A stretch of 64,000 nucleotides of DNA from Roseateles sp. XES5 (GCF_020535545.1 NZ_CP084752.1:1223501-1287500), one strand, 5' to 3'. Counted from the first letter of the stretch, positions 47,696-56,979 are shown. Notes: generated from the letters alone by a model not told the origin. Numbers and translations are program-made.

Positions 47696-47833
47696 CGCGA
47701 CAAAGGGGGAACCAAACCCGCCCGCCCGGGTTTCTCTCAGGCGGGTGGAGTGTTCGGCAGAAGCCGGCATGCGTCGACGGTAGCCTGCACCGATCCCGCC
47801 CAAGCGGCCGTAACGGCCAGGAAGGGACGACGA

Positions 47834-48211
47834 ATGGACGATCACGACGAAAGGGTCCGCGAACGGGCGCATGAAATCTGGGAGGCCGAAGGCCGCCCGG
47901 AAGGTCGAGAATACTCCCATTGGCTCCGCGCCCGCGCGGAAATCCATGAAGAGGAAGGCGAGGCCGTGCGGCAGGCGCAGAGCGGGCTGATCCTGCGCCC
48001 CGATCTCGACGCGCCGGCCGCGCCCCGTCAAAGGGAAGCGTCGGAACGCACCAGCACGGCCGATATCGCCCGCAACACGCTTCCGCCCGGCACCGTGCCG
48101 GAAAACCCGACGGCGGAAAATCCCGACAGGATCGCGCGGTTGAAACCAGTTCGCGCGAAAAAGCCGATCGACGGCAGGGATATCGACGCCCAGCGCAACC
48201 GGCCGTCCTGA
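47834..48211 (+). CDS. DUF2934 family protein
   Basis: 125 residues; the N-terminal RVRERAHEIWEAEGRPEGRE is the DUF2934 helix found in many rhizobial small proteins; the rest is polar and probably disordered, ending basic. GGAAGGGACGACGA is the ribosome-binding site. Function unknown, often stress-linked by annotation only. Confidence 0.82.
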   Translation: MDDHDERVRERAHEIWEAEGRPEGREYSHWLRARAEIHEEEGEAVRQAQSGLILRPDLDAPAAPRQREASERTSTADIARNTLPPGTVPENPTAENPDRIARLKPVRAKKPIDGRDIDAQRNRPS

Positions 48212-48227
48212 CGGGACGTCTTGCCCG

Positions 48228-49574
48228 TCAGGAGAACTGCCGGCTCGCCAGTGCCGGCAGGCGCCATGCCAGGAAAATCCCCCGGAATGCCAGGAACAGG
48301 TTCAGCGACAGCCAGAGCCCGTGATTGCCGAGAAGCGGCACGAAGACCGCCAGCGCCATGAGGTAGCCGGCAAAGGCCGCCAGCATCATGTTGCGCATGG
48401 CCGACGACCAGGTTGCACCGATATAGACCCCGTCCATCTGGAAGGCGAGCGCGCCCGTGATCGCCGTCAGCGCCGCCCAGGGCAGGTATTGCACCGCTTC
48501 CGCCCGCACGCTTTCCGTCGTCGTCAGCAGGCCGATCACATCCGCGCCGAAAACGAGGAAGAGCAGCGTCGTCACCGTGCCGAGGCCGAAGGACCAGAGC
48601 AGCGTGAGCTTGACGGCGCGGTCGAAGGCTGGGCGGAAATGCGCACCGAAAGCGCGGCCGACCAGTTGCTCGGCCGCATTGGCAAGACCGTCGAGATAGT
48701 AGCCGGCAACCAGGAAGATGTTCATCAGCACCGCGTTGGCGGCGAGCGCCAGCGGCCCCATCGACGCGCCGATGCGCGTCATGATGGCGAAGGCGCCGAT
48801 CAGCACGAAGGTGCGGATCATGATATCGCGGTTGAGCGAGAACAGCGCCTTCATGCGTTCGCGCGCGAAGATTTCCGCCCGCGCCGGGCGGTGCGCCCGG
48901 TCGAAGCGCAGGACGACGATGAGAAACCCGGCCAGCGCGCCCACCGTCTCGCCGGCGAAGGTGCCCCAGGCGATGCCCGCGACGCCCCAGCCGAGCCCGA
49001 GACCGAGCGAGATGGAGAGGACGATGTTGATACCGTTGATGATCGCCTGCAGCAGCAGACCCGTCATGCCCTGCCCGCGTCCCAGCACGAAGCCGAGCAG
49101 GGCGTAGTTGGCAAGCGCCATGGGCGCGGAGAGCACGCGAATGATGAAATAGGTGGATGTCACCTCCGCCACGCCCGGCGAGGGCGCCATCAGGAAGAGA
49201 CCGGCCGAGAGCAGCAGCGGTGACAGGACGGCGATGACGAGGCCGGAGCAGAGGGCGATGGTGAGCGAGCGCCAGAACACCGCCTGTTCCTCGCGCCGGG
49301 CGCCGCGGCCGAACGCCTGCGCGACGAGGCCCGTGGTGGAGGCGCGCAGGAAATTGAAGCTGCCGAGCAGAAGATCGAAGAGAATGGCCCCGACCGCCAG
49401 CCCCGCCAGCGCATCCGCCGAACCGAGCCGCCCGGCGACCGCCGTGTCGGTGAGGCCCAGCAGCGGCGTCGTCAGGAAGCCGAGCGTCATGGGAATGGCG
49501 ATGGACAGCACCAGCCGGTGCGTCACCGCAAACGGGCCGGCGCCTTCGTTCTCTTCCACCGTCGTCGCGCTCAT
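48228..49574 (-). CDS. MATE family efflux transporter
   Basis: 448 residues with twelve hydrophobic segments in two halves (NorM/DinF-like). Start region SIAIPMTLGFLTTPLLGLTDTAV and the second-half repeat DIMIRTFVLIGAFAIMTRIG are characteristic. Exchanges cations for drugs or metabolites across the inner membrane. RBS GGGGAAGAC. Confidence 0.92.
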   Translation of the reverse strand: MSATTVEENEGAGPFAVTHRLVLSIAIPMTLGFLTTPLLGLTDTAVAGRLGSADALAGLAVGAILFDLLLGSFNFLRASTTGLVAQAFGRGARREEQAVFWRSLTIALCSGLVIAVLSPLLLSAGLFLMAPSPGVAEVTSTYFIIRVLSAPMALANYALLGFVLGRGQGMTGLLLQAIINGINIVLSISLGLGLGWGVAGIAWGTFAGETVGALAGFLIVVLRFDRAHRPARAEIFARERMKALFSLNRDIMIRTFVLIGAFAIMTRIGASMGPLALAANAVLMNIFLVAGYYLDGLANAAEQLVGRAFGAHFRPAFDRAVKLTLLWSFGLGTVTTLLFLVFGADVIGLLTTTESVRAEAVQYLPWAALTAITGALAFQMDGVYIGATWSSAMRNMMLAAFAGYLMALAVFVPLLGNHGLWLSLNLFLAFRGIFLAWRLPALASRQFS

Positions 49575-49587
49575 GTCTTCCCCCCGG

Positions 49588-49650
49588 CCGCCCTGCAGCC
49601 CCTCATCGCCTTAAGGCACCGTCTCCCCGCTCGCGGGGCGAAGGACAAAT
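49588..49650. repeat. Short rhizobial intergenic repeat fragment
   Basis: CAGCCCCTCATCGCC..GGCACCGTCTCCCCGCTCGCGGGGCGAAGGACAA (in parts) resembles the element at 33052-33200, with a CCCCGC-N2-GCGGGG hairpin. Lies between the MATE gene start and the stop of the CAP-domain gene. Confidence 0.4.
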
Positions 49651-49653
49651 CCC

Positions 49654-50133
49654 TCAGCTCGAAAGCACCATCGCCCAGTAGGGCCGCCCGCCCGAGGCGG
49701 GATTGGAGACCACGGCGACGCCGAGGCCGCGATAGCCGGCGCCGAGCATGTTCTCGAGATGCTTCGGCGAGCGATACCAGGCCTCGAAGGCCGCGGCGGC
49801 GCCGTCCTGTCCGACCGCGATGTTTTCGGCCGCCGGAAGCGGCACCTCCATGCCCTTCATGCGCTTCAGGAAGTTCGCGCCAAGGCCGATATTGTGTTCC
49901 ATCCTGCCTGCCGCGGCCATGCGGCTCGCCTGGTCCATCGCCGCGCGCTGCGCCGCCTTGTCGAGGGCGAGCGGCGAGAGGCCGCGATCGGCCCGCAGCT
50001 TGTTGACGAGAGCGAGCGAGGCCGGCGTCTGGTCGCTGCCGGTGCCGGCCGAGGGGGCAAGCACGCTCGTGGTGGAACAGCCGGCGGCAAGCGCCGCCAT
50101 GGACGTGGCGAGAAGGGCGCGACGGGACAGCAT
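49654..50133 (-). CDS. CAP-domain lipoprotein (CAP/SCP/YkwD type)
   Basis: 159 residues from ATG 50133. Lipobox LAAGC at residues ~15-19, preceded by twin arginines (MLSRRALLA), so possibly Tat-exported and lipidated. The CAP domain shows NKLRADRGLSPLALDKAAQRAA, MEHNIG and AAFEAWYRSPKHLENMLGAGY. Extracytoplasmic; biochemical role of bacterial CAP proteins mostly unknown. Two bases separate it from the preceding DUF6460 stop. Confidence 0.87.
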   Translation of the reverse strand: MLSRRALLATSMAALAAGCSTTSVLAPSAGTGSDQTPASLALVNKLRADRGLSPLALDKAAQRAAMDQASRMAAAGRMEHNIGLGANFLKRMKGMEVPLPAAENIAVGQDGAAAAFEAWYRSPKHLENMLGAGYRGLGVAVVSNPASGGRPYWAMVLSS

Positions 50134-50135
50134 GG

Positions 50136-50402
50136 TCAGCGGCGATAGCTCAGGAGACGGATGAGGACGAAGATCGGCACGACGATGACGGCGCCGAGTA
50201 GCAGGTAGTCGCCGAGGCGGCCAAGCGTCTTGAAACCGGTGTTCCACAGATCGAGCACGAAGTCGCGCGCGGCGAAGAGGATGTCGTCCGGATAGAGCCC
50301 GAAGATCGACATCAGGAAGCCCACGGCCACCGACAGGATCAGGAGCTTGATGATCACGCGGACCGGTGTATCGCCGAGGAAGCCGTTCACGCCATTCGAC
50401 AT
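50136..50402 (-). CDS. Small membrane protein, DUF6460-like
   Basis: 88 residues from ATG 50402; starts MSNGVNGFLGDTPVRVIIKLL with two membrane segments (LLILSVAVGFLMSIFGL and LLLGAVIVVPIFVLIRLL). This matches, from memory, the small rhizobial DUF6460 proteins. It overlaps no other gene and precedes the CAP lipoprotein in one operon. Function unknown. Confidence 0.75.
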   Translation of the reverse strand: MSNGVNGFLGDTPVRVIIKLLILSVAVGFLMSIFGLYPDDILFAARDFVLDLWNTGFKTLGRLGDYLLLGAVIVVPIFVLIRLLSYRR

Positions 50403-50545
50403 CACTGATTCTCCAAAAATTCCGTTGCACCCCAGATAAGCCGTCGCCGGTCCCGCGGCAAGCAAGCGGCCCTCACGAGAATTCGCTTGCCTTTTGCCGC
50501 GGCCCTGCCATGTAGCGGCGTCCGTTTCCCAACGCAAAGCGCCCC

Positions 50546-51487
50546 ATGACGAGCCCGCATTTCTCCTCCGGCGATCTCATCGCCGACCGTCGCGCCGATT
50601 ATGCCCGCATGTTCGCGGAATCGGGCGAGTTCGCGGAGGCCGCGGAGTTGATGGAACAGGCGCTCGAACAGGTGCCCGGCTGGGCCGCCGGCTGGTTCCG
50701 GCTCGCCGAATATGCCGAGAAATCGGGCCGGAAGGAGGCGGCGGTCGCCGCGCTCGAAAAGGTCGTCGCACTCGACCCGACCGACATCTTCGGCGCCGGT
50801 CTGAAACGCGCCGTGCTCGGCGCGGCAGAGGCTCCCGCGGCGCCGCCGACGCCCTATGTCGAACGCCTCTTCGACGACTATGCCGACCGTTTCGACACCG
50901 CGCTCGTCGCGAAGCTCGACTACACCGTGCCCCAGACGCTCGCCCGGCTCGTCCGCGCGCATGCGGGCAAGGACGCTCGGTTCGGCCTCGTCTGCGACAT
51001 CGGCTGCGGCACCGGCCTTTTCGGCGTGGAATTCCGCGCCGAGGCCGGCCGGCTCGAAGGCTACGACCTCTCGGCCGGCATGCTGGCGAAAGCCGCGGAG
51101 AAGGCTGTCTACGACCATCTTGCCCAGGCCGATCTCTCCCGCCCCGCCGAGGAGAGCGGTCTTTTTGCCGATGGCCCGCAGGCGCGCGCCGACCTCGTCA
51201 GCGCCGCCGACGTGCTGATGTATCTCGGCGATCTCGCCGAGGTCTTCCCGAGCGTCGCGCGGCTTGTCAAACCCGGCGCCCTCTTCGCCTTTTCCGTCGA
51301 GGACGGCGGGGCGGGCGACACGCCGCTGCTGCGCCCCTCGCTGCGCTATGCCCATCCGCAAGCCTTCATCCTCAAGCGGCTCGCCGAGAACGGTTTCGAC
51401 CTCGTCGCGATGGAAAAGAGCGTGATCCGCCAGGATGCCGGCCAGCCGGTGCACGGCCTCCTCTTCCTTGCCCGGCGGCAGGGATAG
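50546..51487 (+). CDS. TPR-containing SAM-dependent methyltransferase
   Basis: 313 residues: an N-terminal ~90-residue part with two TPR-like helical pairs (FAESGEFAEAAELMEQALEQ; AEKSGRKEAAVAALEKVVAL), then a class I methyltransferase with motif I CDIGCGTGLFGVEF and the YDLSAGML acidic strand. Substrate unknown; such fused proteins are common in rhizobia. Divergent from the DUF6460 gene. Confidence 0.85.
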   Translation: MTSPHFSSGDLIADRRADYARMFAESGEFAEAAELMEQALEQVPGWAAGWFRLAEYAEKSGRKEAAVAALEKVVALDPTDIFGAGLKRAVLGAAEAPAAPPTPYVERLFDDYADRFDTALVAKLDYTVPQTLARLVRAHAGKDARFGLVCDIGCGTGLFGVEFRAEAGRLEGYDLSAGMLAKAAEKAVYDHLAQADLSRPAEESGLFADGPQARADLVSAADVLMYLGDLAEVFPSVARLVKPGALFAFSVEDGGAGDTPLLRPSLRYAHPQAFILKRLAENGFDLVAMEKSVIRQDAGQPVHGLLFLARRQG

Positions 51488-51542
51488 GCTTGCGCAAGCG
51501 GCGCGGCCCTATACAACAGCAAGACATTATCGGAGATCGGCC

Positions 51543-52178
51543 ATGGACGGCGAAAAACGGCGTTTCGGCTTCTGGAATCCCTCACCCACCCGCCATACGC
51601 CGCTGGAAGATGCGCAGGGCCTCTTCGCCAGCAGCATGATCGCCGCGCTCGGTCTTGCCCTCATGGGCAGCGCCGGCCTGGTGGCGAGCGGCACCGCCGG
51701 CGTCGCCTTCATCCTGCACTACCTCACGGGCGTCAGCTTCGGCCTCTATTATACCGTCGTGAACATCCCGTTCTACGTGCTTGCCCTCAAGCGCCTCGGC
51801 TGGGCCTTCACCATCAAGACCATCCTTGCCGTCGCCATGACCTCGGCCATCACCGAGCTCCAGCCGCATTTCGTGCGCATCGAGAGCATCGATCCGATGT
51901 GGACCGCGGTGCTGGCGGGCATCCTGCTCGGCTTCGGCCTGCTCGGCCTCTACCGGCACCGCGCCAGCCTCGGCGGGGTCGGGGTGCTCGCCGTCTACCT
52001 GCAGGAGCGCTTCGGCATCCGCGCCGGCCTCGTGCAGCTTGCCTTCGATCTCGTCGTTCTGGTCGCCGCCTTCTCCGTCGCCGCGCCCTTCATCGTGCTC
52101 TGCTCGGTCGTCGGCGCCGTGGTGCTGAACCTCTTCCTCACCGTCAACCACCGCGCCGACCGCTATATCGCCATGTGA
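51543..52178 (+). CDS. YitT family membrane protein
   Basis: 211 residues from ATG 51543 (CGGAGAT upstream). Five to six hydrophobic segments; GTAGVAFILHYLTGVSFGLYY is the YitT/DUF161 signature, without the C-terminal DUF2179 domain of longer members. Inner membrane; function unknown. Confidence 0.82.
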   Translation: MDGEKRRFGFWNPSPTRHTPLEDAQGLFASSMIAALGLALMGSAGLVASGTAGVAFILHYLTGVSFGLYYTVVNIPFYVLALKRLGWAFTIKTILAVAMTSAITELQPHFVRIESIDPMWTAVLAGILLGFGLLGLYRHRASLGGVGVLAVYLQERFGIRAGLVQLAFDLVVLVAAFSVAAPFIVLCSVVGAVVLNLFLTVNHRADRYIAM

Positions 52179-52181
52179 TGT

Positions 52182-52216
52182 TCGCGATGGGATTTTTCGC
52201 GATGGGATTTTTCGCG
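52182..52216. repeat. 15-bp tandem duplication
   Basis: TCGCGATGGGATTTT occurs twice without interruption (52182-52196, 52197-52211), followed by the partial unit TCGCG. It sits between the YitT stop and the helicase start, in its likely leader. Confidence 0.75.
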
Positions 52217-52259
52217 GGGGGCCGCTTCACATTCGATGCGCCGTCACTAGCTTAGGCGC

Positions 52260-54785
52260 GTGAACAGCACCGATTCTGCCGCCGGCCTCTCTCTCCTGCC
52301 CAAATCCTTCGCCGACTGGTTCGCGGCCAAGGGCTGGCAGCCGCGTGCCCACCAGATGGAGCTGCTCGCCCGCGCCACGGCGGGCGAAAGCCTGCTGCTC
52401 ATCGCCCCGACCGGCGCCGGCAAGACGCTTGCCGGCTTCCTGCCCGCCCTGACGGATCTCACGCAGCGCGGCAAGATCCCGCCGGGCTCCGCCTTTACCG
52501 GTATCCACACGCTCTACATCTCGCCGCTGAAGGCGCTCGCCGTCGATATCGAGCGCAACCTGACGAAACCCGTCACGGAGATGGGCCTGCCCATCACCAT
52601 CGAGACGCGCACCGGCGACACGCCGCAGGCCAAGCGCCAGCGCCAGCGCCTCAACCCGCCGGATATCCTGCTGACGACGCCCGAGCAGGTCGCCCTGCTG
52701 ATCGCCAACGGCGAGGCCCAACGCTTCTTCAAGGACCTGAAATACGTCATCTTCGACGAGCTGCATTCGCTCGTCACCTCCAAGCGCGGTCACCTCCTCT
52801 CCCTCGGTCTTGCGCGCCTGCGCCGTCTTGCCCCGGGGCTCAGGACCATCGGTCTTTCCGCGACGGTCGCCGAGCCGATGGATCTTCGCCGCTGGCTGGT
52901 CGAGCAGGCTCCGGACGAGGAAAGCCATGCCGGTCTCGTCACCGCGCCGGGCGGGGCCAAGCCCATCATCACCATCCTCAAAAGCGAGGCCCGCGTGCCC
53001 TGGTCCGGGCATCAGGCAAAATACGCGATGCCCGAGGTCTATGCGGCGATCAAGGACCACAAGACCGCCCTGCTCTTCGTCAACACGCGCAGCCAGGCGG
53101 AAATCCTCTTCCAGGAACTCTGGAACATCAACGAGGACACGCTGCCCATCGCCCTCCACCATGGTTCGCTCGATGTCGGCCAGCGGCGCAAGGTGGAGCA
53201 GGCCATGGCGGAAAACCGCCTGCGCGCCGTCGTCGCCACCTCCACGCTCGACCTCGGCATCGACTGGGGCGACGTCGATCTCGTCATCCATGTCGGCGCA
53301 CCGAAGGGCGCTTCCCGCCTTGCCCAGCGCATCGGCCGCGCCAACCACCGCATGGACGAGCCGAGCCGCGCCATCCTGGTCCCCGCCAACCGTTTCGAGG
53401 TGATGGAGTGCCAGGCCGCGCTCGACGCCAATTATCTCGGCGCGCAGGACACGCCCCCCGTCGGCGCGGGCGCGCTCGACGTGCTCGCCCAGCACGTGCT
53501 CGGCATGGCCTGCGCTGCGCCCTTCGACGAGGATATGCTGTTCTGCGAGATCACCTCCGCCTCACCCTACACGGGGCTTTCGCGCGAAAAATTCGCCCGC
53601 ATCGTGCAGTTCGTGGCGACGGGCGGCTATGCGCTCAAGACCTACGAGCGCTATGCCCGCATCCGCAAGACGGTGGACGGCCTCTGGCGCGTCTCCAATC
53701 CGGGCGTCGCCCAGCAATACCGCCTCAATCTCGGCACCATCGTCGAAATGCCGATGCTGAACGTGCGCATGGTCAAGCGCGGTGCGAAGGGCGCGATCGG
53801 GCGCGGCGGCGCCTCGCTCGGCAAGGTCGAAGAATATTTCCTCGAAATGCTCAGCCCCGGCGACACCTTCCTCTTCTCCGGCAAGGTGTTGCGCTTCGAG
53901 GGCATCCGCGAGAACGAATGCCTCGTCTCCCAGGCCTTCTCGCTCGATCCGAAAGTGCCGGCTTACGCAGGCGGCAAGTTCCCGCTCTCGACCTATCTCG
54001 CCGAACAGGTGCGCGGCATGCTGGACGACCCGCAGCGCTGGGGCGCGCTGCCCGAGCAGGTGCGCGACTGGCTCGCCCTTCAGCGCGACGTCTCGGCCCT
54101 GCCGAAGCACGACGAGCTGCTCATCGAGACCTTTCCGCGCGGCAGCCGCCACTACATGGTCGCCTATCCCTTCGAGGGGCGCCTGGCGCACCAGACGCTC
54201 GGCATGCTGCTGACCCGCCGGCTGGAGCGCGCCGGCCGCCGCCCGCTCGGCTTCGTCGCCACGGATTATTCGCTGGCCGTCTGGGCGCTGGACGATCTCG
54301 GCCATGCCTTCGCCGTCGAGCGCCCGTCGCTGGCAAGCCTCTTCGACGAGGATATGCTGGGCGACGATCTGGAGGCCTGGCTGGATGAGAGCTTCATGCT
54401 GAAGCGCACCTTCCGCAATTGCGCCGTGATTGCCGGTCTTATCGAGCAGCGCCATCCGGGCAAGGAAAAGACCGGACGGCAGGTCACGGTCTCCGCCGAT
54501 CTCATCTACGACGTGCTCCGCAGCCACGAGCCGGACCACATCCTGCTCGAGGCCACGCGCAACGATGCGGCGGCGGGCCTTTTGGATATTCAGCGATTGG
54601 GCGATATGCTGGCGCGAATCAAGGGCCACATCACCCACCGCCGGCTCGACCGCATCTCGCCGCTCGCCGTGCCGATCATGCTGGAGATCGGCAAGGAGCC
54701 GGTGGCCGGCGAGGCGCAGGACGCCCTGCTGGCGGAGGCTGCCGAAGACCTGATCGCCGAGGCGATGGGCGAGACTTACATCTAG
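52260..54785 (+). CDS. Ligase-associated DNA damage response DEXH-box helicase (Lhr-like)
   Basis: 841 residues from a GTG at 52260. Superfamily 2 helicase: Walker A APTGAGKT, DELH in IFDELHSL, SATV, then the second RecA domain (TSTLDLGIDWGDVDLV, QRIGRANHR) and the Lhr-type winged-helix/core C-terminal half. Members of this group pair with a metallophosphatase-fold nuclease, a ligase and an exonuclease in DNA repair. Here only the nuclease PdeM follows, 117 bases downstream. Confidence 0.9.
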   Translation: MNSTDSAAGLSLLPKSFADWFAAKGWQPRAHQMELLARATAGESLLLIAPTGAGKTLAGFLPALTDLTQRGKIPPGSAFTGIHTLYISPLKALAVDIERNLTKPVTEMGLPITIETRTGDTPQAKRQRQRLNPPDILLTTPEQVALLIANGEAQRFFKDLKYVIFDELHSLVTSKRGHLLSLGLARLRRLAPGLRTIGLSATVAEPMDLRRWLVEQAPDEESHAGLVTAPGGAKPIITILKSEARVPWSGHQAKYAMPEVYAAIKDHKTALLFVNTRSQAEILFQELWNINEDTLPIALHHGSLDVGQRRKVEQAMAENRLRAVVATSTLDLGIDWGDVDLVIHVGAPKGASRLAQRIGRANHRMDEPSRAILVPANRFEVMECQAALDANYLGAQDTPPVGAGALDVLAQHVLGMACAAPFDEDMLFCEITSASPYTGLSREKFARIVQFVATGGYALKTYERYARIRKTVDGLWRVSNPGVAQQYRLNLGTIVEMPMLNVRMVKRGAKGAIGRGGASLGKVEEYFLEMLSPGDTFLFSGKVLRFEGIRENECLVSQAFSLDPKVPAYAGGKFPLSTYLAEQVRGMLDDPQRWGALPEQVRDWLALQRDVSALPKHDELLIETFPRGSRHYMVAYPFEGRLAHQTLGMLLTRRLERAGRRPLGFVATDYSLAVWALDDLGHAFAVERPSLASLFDEDMLGDDLEAWLDESFMLKRTFRNCAVIAGLIEQRHPGKEKTGRQVTVSADLIYDVLRSHEPDHILLEATRNDAAAGLLDIQRLGDMLARIKGHITHRRLDRISPLAVPIMLEIGKEPVAGEAQDALLAEAAEDLIAEAMGETYI

Positions 54786-54895
54786 AGCCATTCCGGTGAA
54801 GACCGGTTCGCCGGGACAGCTCTAACCACTTGTTTTATTGCATTGTTCGAGGCCGAAGCGAACCGCTTCGGCCGGACATGTTCCAGGGATTGAAC
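54786..54895. repeat. Rhizobial intergenic repeat (upstream of pdeM)
   Basis: AGAGCCATTCCGGTGAAGACCGG then AGCTCTAACC and a GAAGCGAACCGCTTC hairpin near 54854-54868. I recall this element with small variation in many Rhizobiaceae intergenic gaps. It fills most of the gap between the helicase and pdeM, and ends in CCGGACATG like the repeat after pdeM. Confidence 0.6.
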
Positions 54896-54902
54896 GACGC
54901 GC

Positions 54903-55628
54903 ATGCAGAGACTGGCGCTGGCAGCGATGGACATTCAGGATTTTGGCGCTGCATCGGCGCGCACGCTTATCGCCGGCGTCGAGGCCGTGTGCGATCCGCT
55001 CGGTGCGCTCTACCTGCCGGAAACGCGCCTGCTCGTCGTCTCGGACCTGCACCTGGAAAAGGGTGCCGCCTTCGCCCGCCGCGGCATGCTGTTGCCACCC
55101 TACGATACGCTCGCCACGCTGAAGGTACTGGAAGCCGTCATCCTGCGGCATGACCCCGCCATCGTCGTCAGCCTCGGCGACAATTTCCACGACCGCGTCG
55201 GCTCGGCCCATCTGCCGGAAATTTTCCGCTCGAAGATCGCGGATCTCGCGCGCGGGCGCGAATGGATATGGATCAACGGCAACCACGATCCCGACGGCAC
55301 CGTGGACCTGCCCGGCCAATCGGCGGACGAACTGCACTATGCGGGCCTTGCCTTCCGCCACGAGCCGTCACTCGCCGCGCCGATGGGCGAGATCGCCGGG
55401 CATCTCCATCCCGCCGCCACCGTCATCCGCCGCGAAAAGGCCGTGCGCCGCCCCTGCTTCGCCGCCGATGGACGACGCCTGCTTATGCCCGCCTTCGGCG
55501 TGCTCACCGGCGGCCTCGACCTTCGCCACAAGGCGATGACCGGTCTCTTCGACCGGCCGAACCTCGTCGCCCACATGCTCGGCCGCGACCGCATCTATTC
55601 GGTCCGCTTCGCCAATCTGAGGGGCTGA
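54903..55628 (+). CDS. pdeM: Ligase-associated DNA damage response endonuclease PdeM
   Basis: 241 residues (233 from the inner ATG at 54927). Calcineurin-like metallophosphatase fold with all motifs: SDLHLEKG, SLGDNFHD, NGNHDP and GHLHP. Acts with the adjacent Lhr-type helicase in a DNA repair system; no partner ligase or exonuclease gene lies here. The start is uncertain because the first eight residues are not clearly conserved. Confidence 0.9.
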   Translation: MQRLALAAMDIQDFGAASARTLIAGVEAVCDPLGALYLPETRLLVVSDLHLEKGAAFARRGMLLPPYDTLATLKVLEAVILRHDPAIVVSLGDNFHDRVGSAHLPEIFRSKIADLARGREWIWINGNHDPDGTVDLPGQSADELHYAGLAFRHEPSLAAPMGEIAGHLHPAATVIRREKAVRRPCFAADGRRLLMPAFGVLTGGLDLRHKAMTGLFDRPNLVAHMLGRDRIYSVRFANLRG

Positions 55629-55639
55629 GTGCGCGCCCC

Positions 55640-55742
55640 TAGAGTTTGTCAGGGAAAAGTGGGAACCGGTTTTCCCGAAAAGACAAACGAAAACAAAAGA
55701 ATTGAGAGCATGTCCGGTTCAATCAGAACCGGACATGCTCTA
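55640..55742. repeat. Rhizobial intergenic repeat with a perfect 16-bp hairpin
   Basis: TAGAGTTTGTCAGGG..AACCGGTTTTCCCG followed by AGAGCATGTCCGGTTC (55705-55720), loop AATCA, and its exact inverse (55726-55741). Convergent genes lie on both sides, so the hairpin can also serve as a two-way terminator. A known type of rhizobial repeat. Confidence 0.75.
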
Positions 55743-55758
55743 GGAGACACGCGCATCC

Positions 55759-56979
55759 TTACTTCGCCTTGACCAGCCGAAGGATCGTCGACGGCCCGCC
55801 CTGCTCTTCCGTCACCACGAAGACCGTACCGTCGGGCGCGACCTTGACATCGCGGATGCGTGCATCGAGCGGCACGCGCTCCTCACGGGCAACCCGGTCG
55901 CCCTCCATATGCAACACGACGAGCCCCTTGCTGACGAGCCCGCCGATCAGGAAGGAACCCTTCCATTCGGGAATGGCCTCGCCGGCGTAATAGGCCATGC
56001 CGGAGGGGCCGATGACCGGATCCCAGTAATAGACCGGCTGCTCCGTGCCTTCGAGGGCGGTGATGCTCTCGCCGATCGGCGCACCGCTATAGTCGATGCC
56101 ATAGGTCACCTTCGGCCAGCCGTAGTTCCTGCCCGCCTCCGGCCGGTTCAATTCGTCGCCGCCCTTCGGCCCGTGTTCGACGGTCCACAGCCGTCCCTCG
56201 CCATCCAGCGTCGCGGCCTGCAGGTTGCGGTGGCCATAGCTCCAGATTTCCGGCAGGGCGCCGTCCGTCTTGACGAAGGGGTTGTCGGCGAGCGCCTTGC
56301 CTTCCGCGTCGATACGAAACACCTTGCCGAAACCGCTGCCGAGGTCCTGTGCGCCGACGCGCGTCTCGGGGTCCGAACGTTCGCCGACGGTCACGTAGAG
56401 TTCGCCCTTGGGGCCGAACACCAGGCGCGAGCCGAAATGCTTGTCGCCGTCATAGGTCGGCATCTGCCGGAAGATCACGGTCACGTCCTGAAGAGCGAAC
56501 TTGCCCTCCTCCTCCGTCAGGCGCGCCGTGGCGACCGACGTCCCGTTGCCGCCGTCGCGCGGCTCGGAGAAGGAAAAATAGATACGGTTCGAGGTCTCGA
56601 AATCCGGCGCGAGCGCCACGTCGAGCAGGCCGCCCTGCCCCGCCGTCACCACCGCCGGCACGCCCTCGACGGGCGGGCTCGCCTCGCCGTTCTCCTGCAG
56701 GATGACGTGCATGGCGCCATCCTTCGCCGTTACCAGCATGCGCCCGTCCGGCAGGAATTCCATAGCCCAGAGATGGGGGAGGTCTTCCGCGACGATGTCG
56801 ACGCTGATTTGCGGGACGGCATCGGGCAGCGCCGCACGGGTCTGGTTCTCGAAGGCCGGCTTCTGGTCCGGGGCATTGGCCTCCCCCGTCTCCGCGGTCC
56901 CTGTTGTCTGGGCCAGGGCCGGCACGGTCAGAAGCGAGATGGCGAGCATGAAGCCCGCAAGACGTAAGCTGAGGCGCAT
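55759..56979 (-). CDS. PQQ-dependent sugar dehydrogenase (aldose sugar dehydrogenase type)
   Basis: 406 residues from ATG 56979 (AAGGGGAAATGCC upstream). Signal peptide LAGFMLAISLLTVPALA, then a six-bladed beta-propeller with family motifs WAMEFLPDGRMLVT, GGLLDVALAPDF, SYGHRNLQ and EHGPKGGDELNRPEAGRNYGWP. Periplasmic; resembles E. coli YliI. Needs PQQ, whose synthesis genes are not in the window. Confidence 0.9.
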   Translation of the reverse strand: MRLSLRLAGFMLAISLLTVPALAQTTGTAETGEANAPDQKPAFENQTRAALPDAVPQISVDIVAEDLPHLWAMEFLPDGRMLVTAKDGAMHVILQENGEASPPVEGVPAVVTAGQGGLLDVALAPDFETSNRIYFSFSEPRDGGNGTSVATARLTEEEGKFALQDVTVIFRQMPTYDGDKHFGSRLVFGPKGELYVTVGERSDPETRVGAQDLGSGFGKVFRIDAEGKALADNPFVKTDGALPEIWSYGHRNLQAATLDGEGRLWTVEHGPKGGDELNRPEAGRNYGWPKVTYGIDYSGAPIGESITALEGTEQPVYYWDPVIGPSGMAYYAGEAIPEWKGSFLIGGLVSKGLVVLHMEGDRVAREERVPLDARIRDVKVAPDGTVFVVTEEQGGPSTILRLVKAK

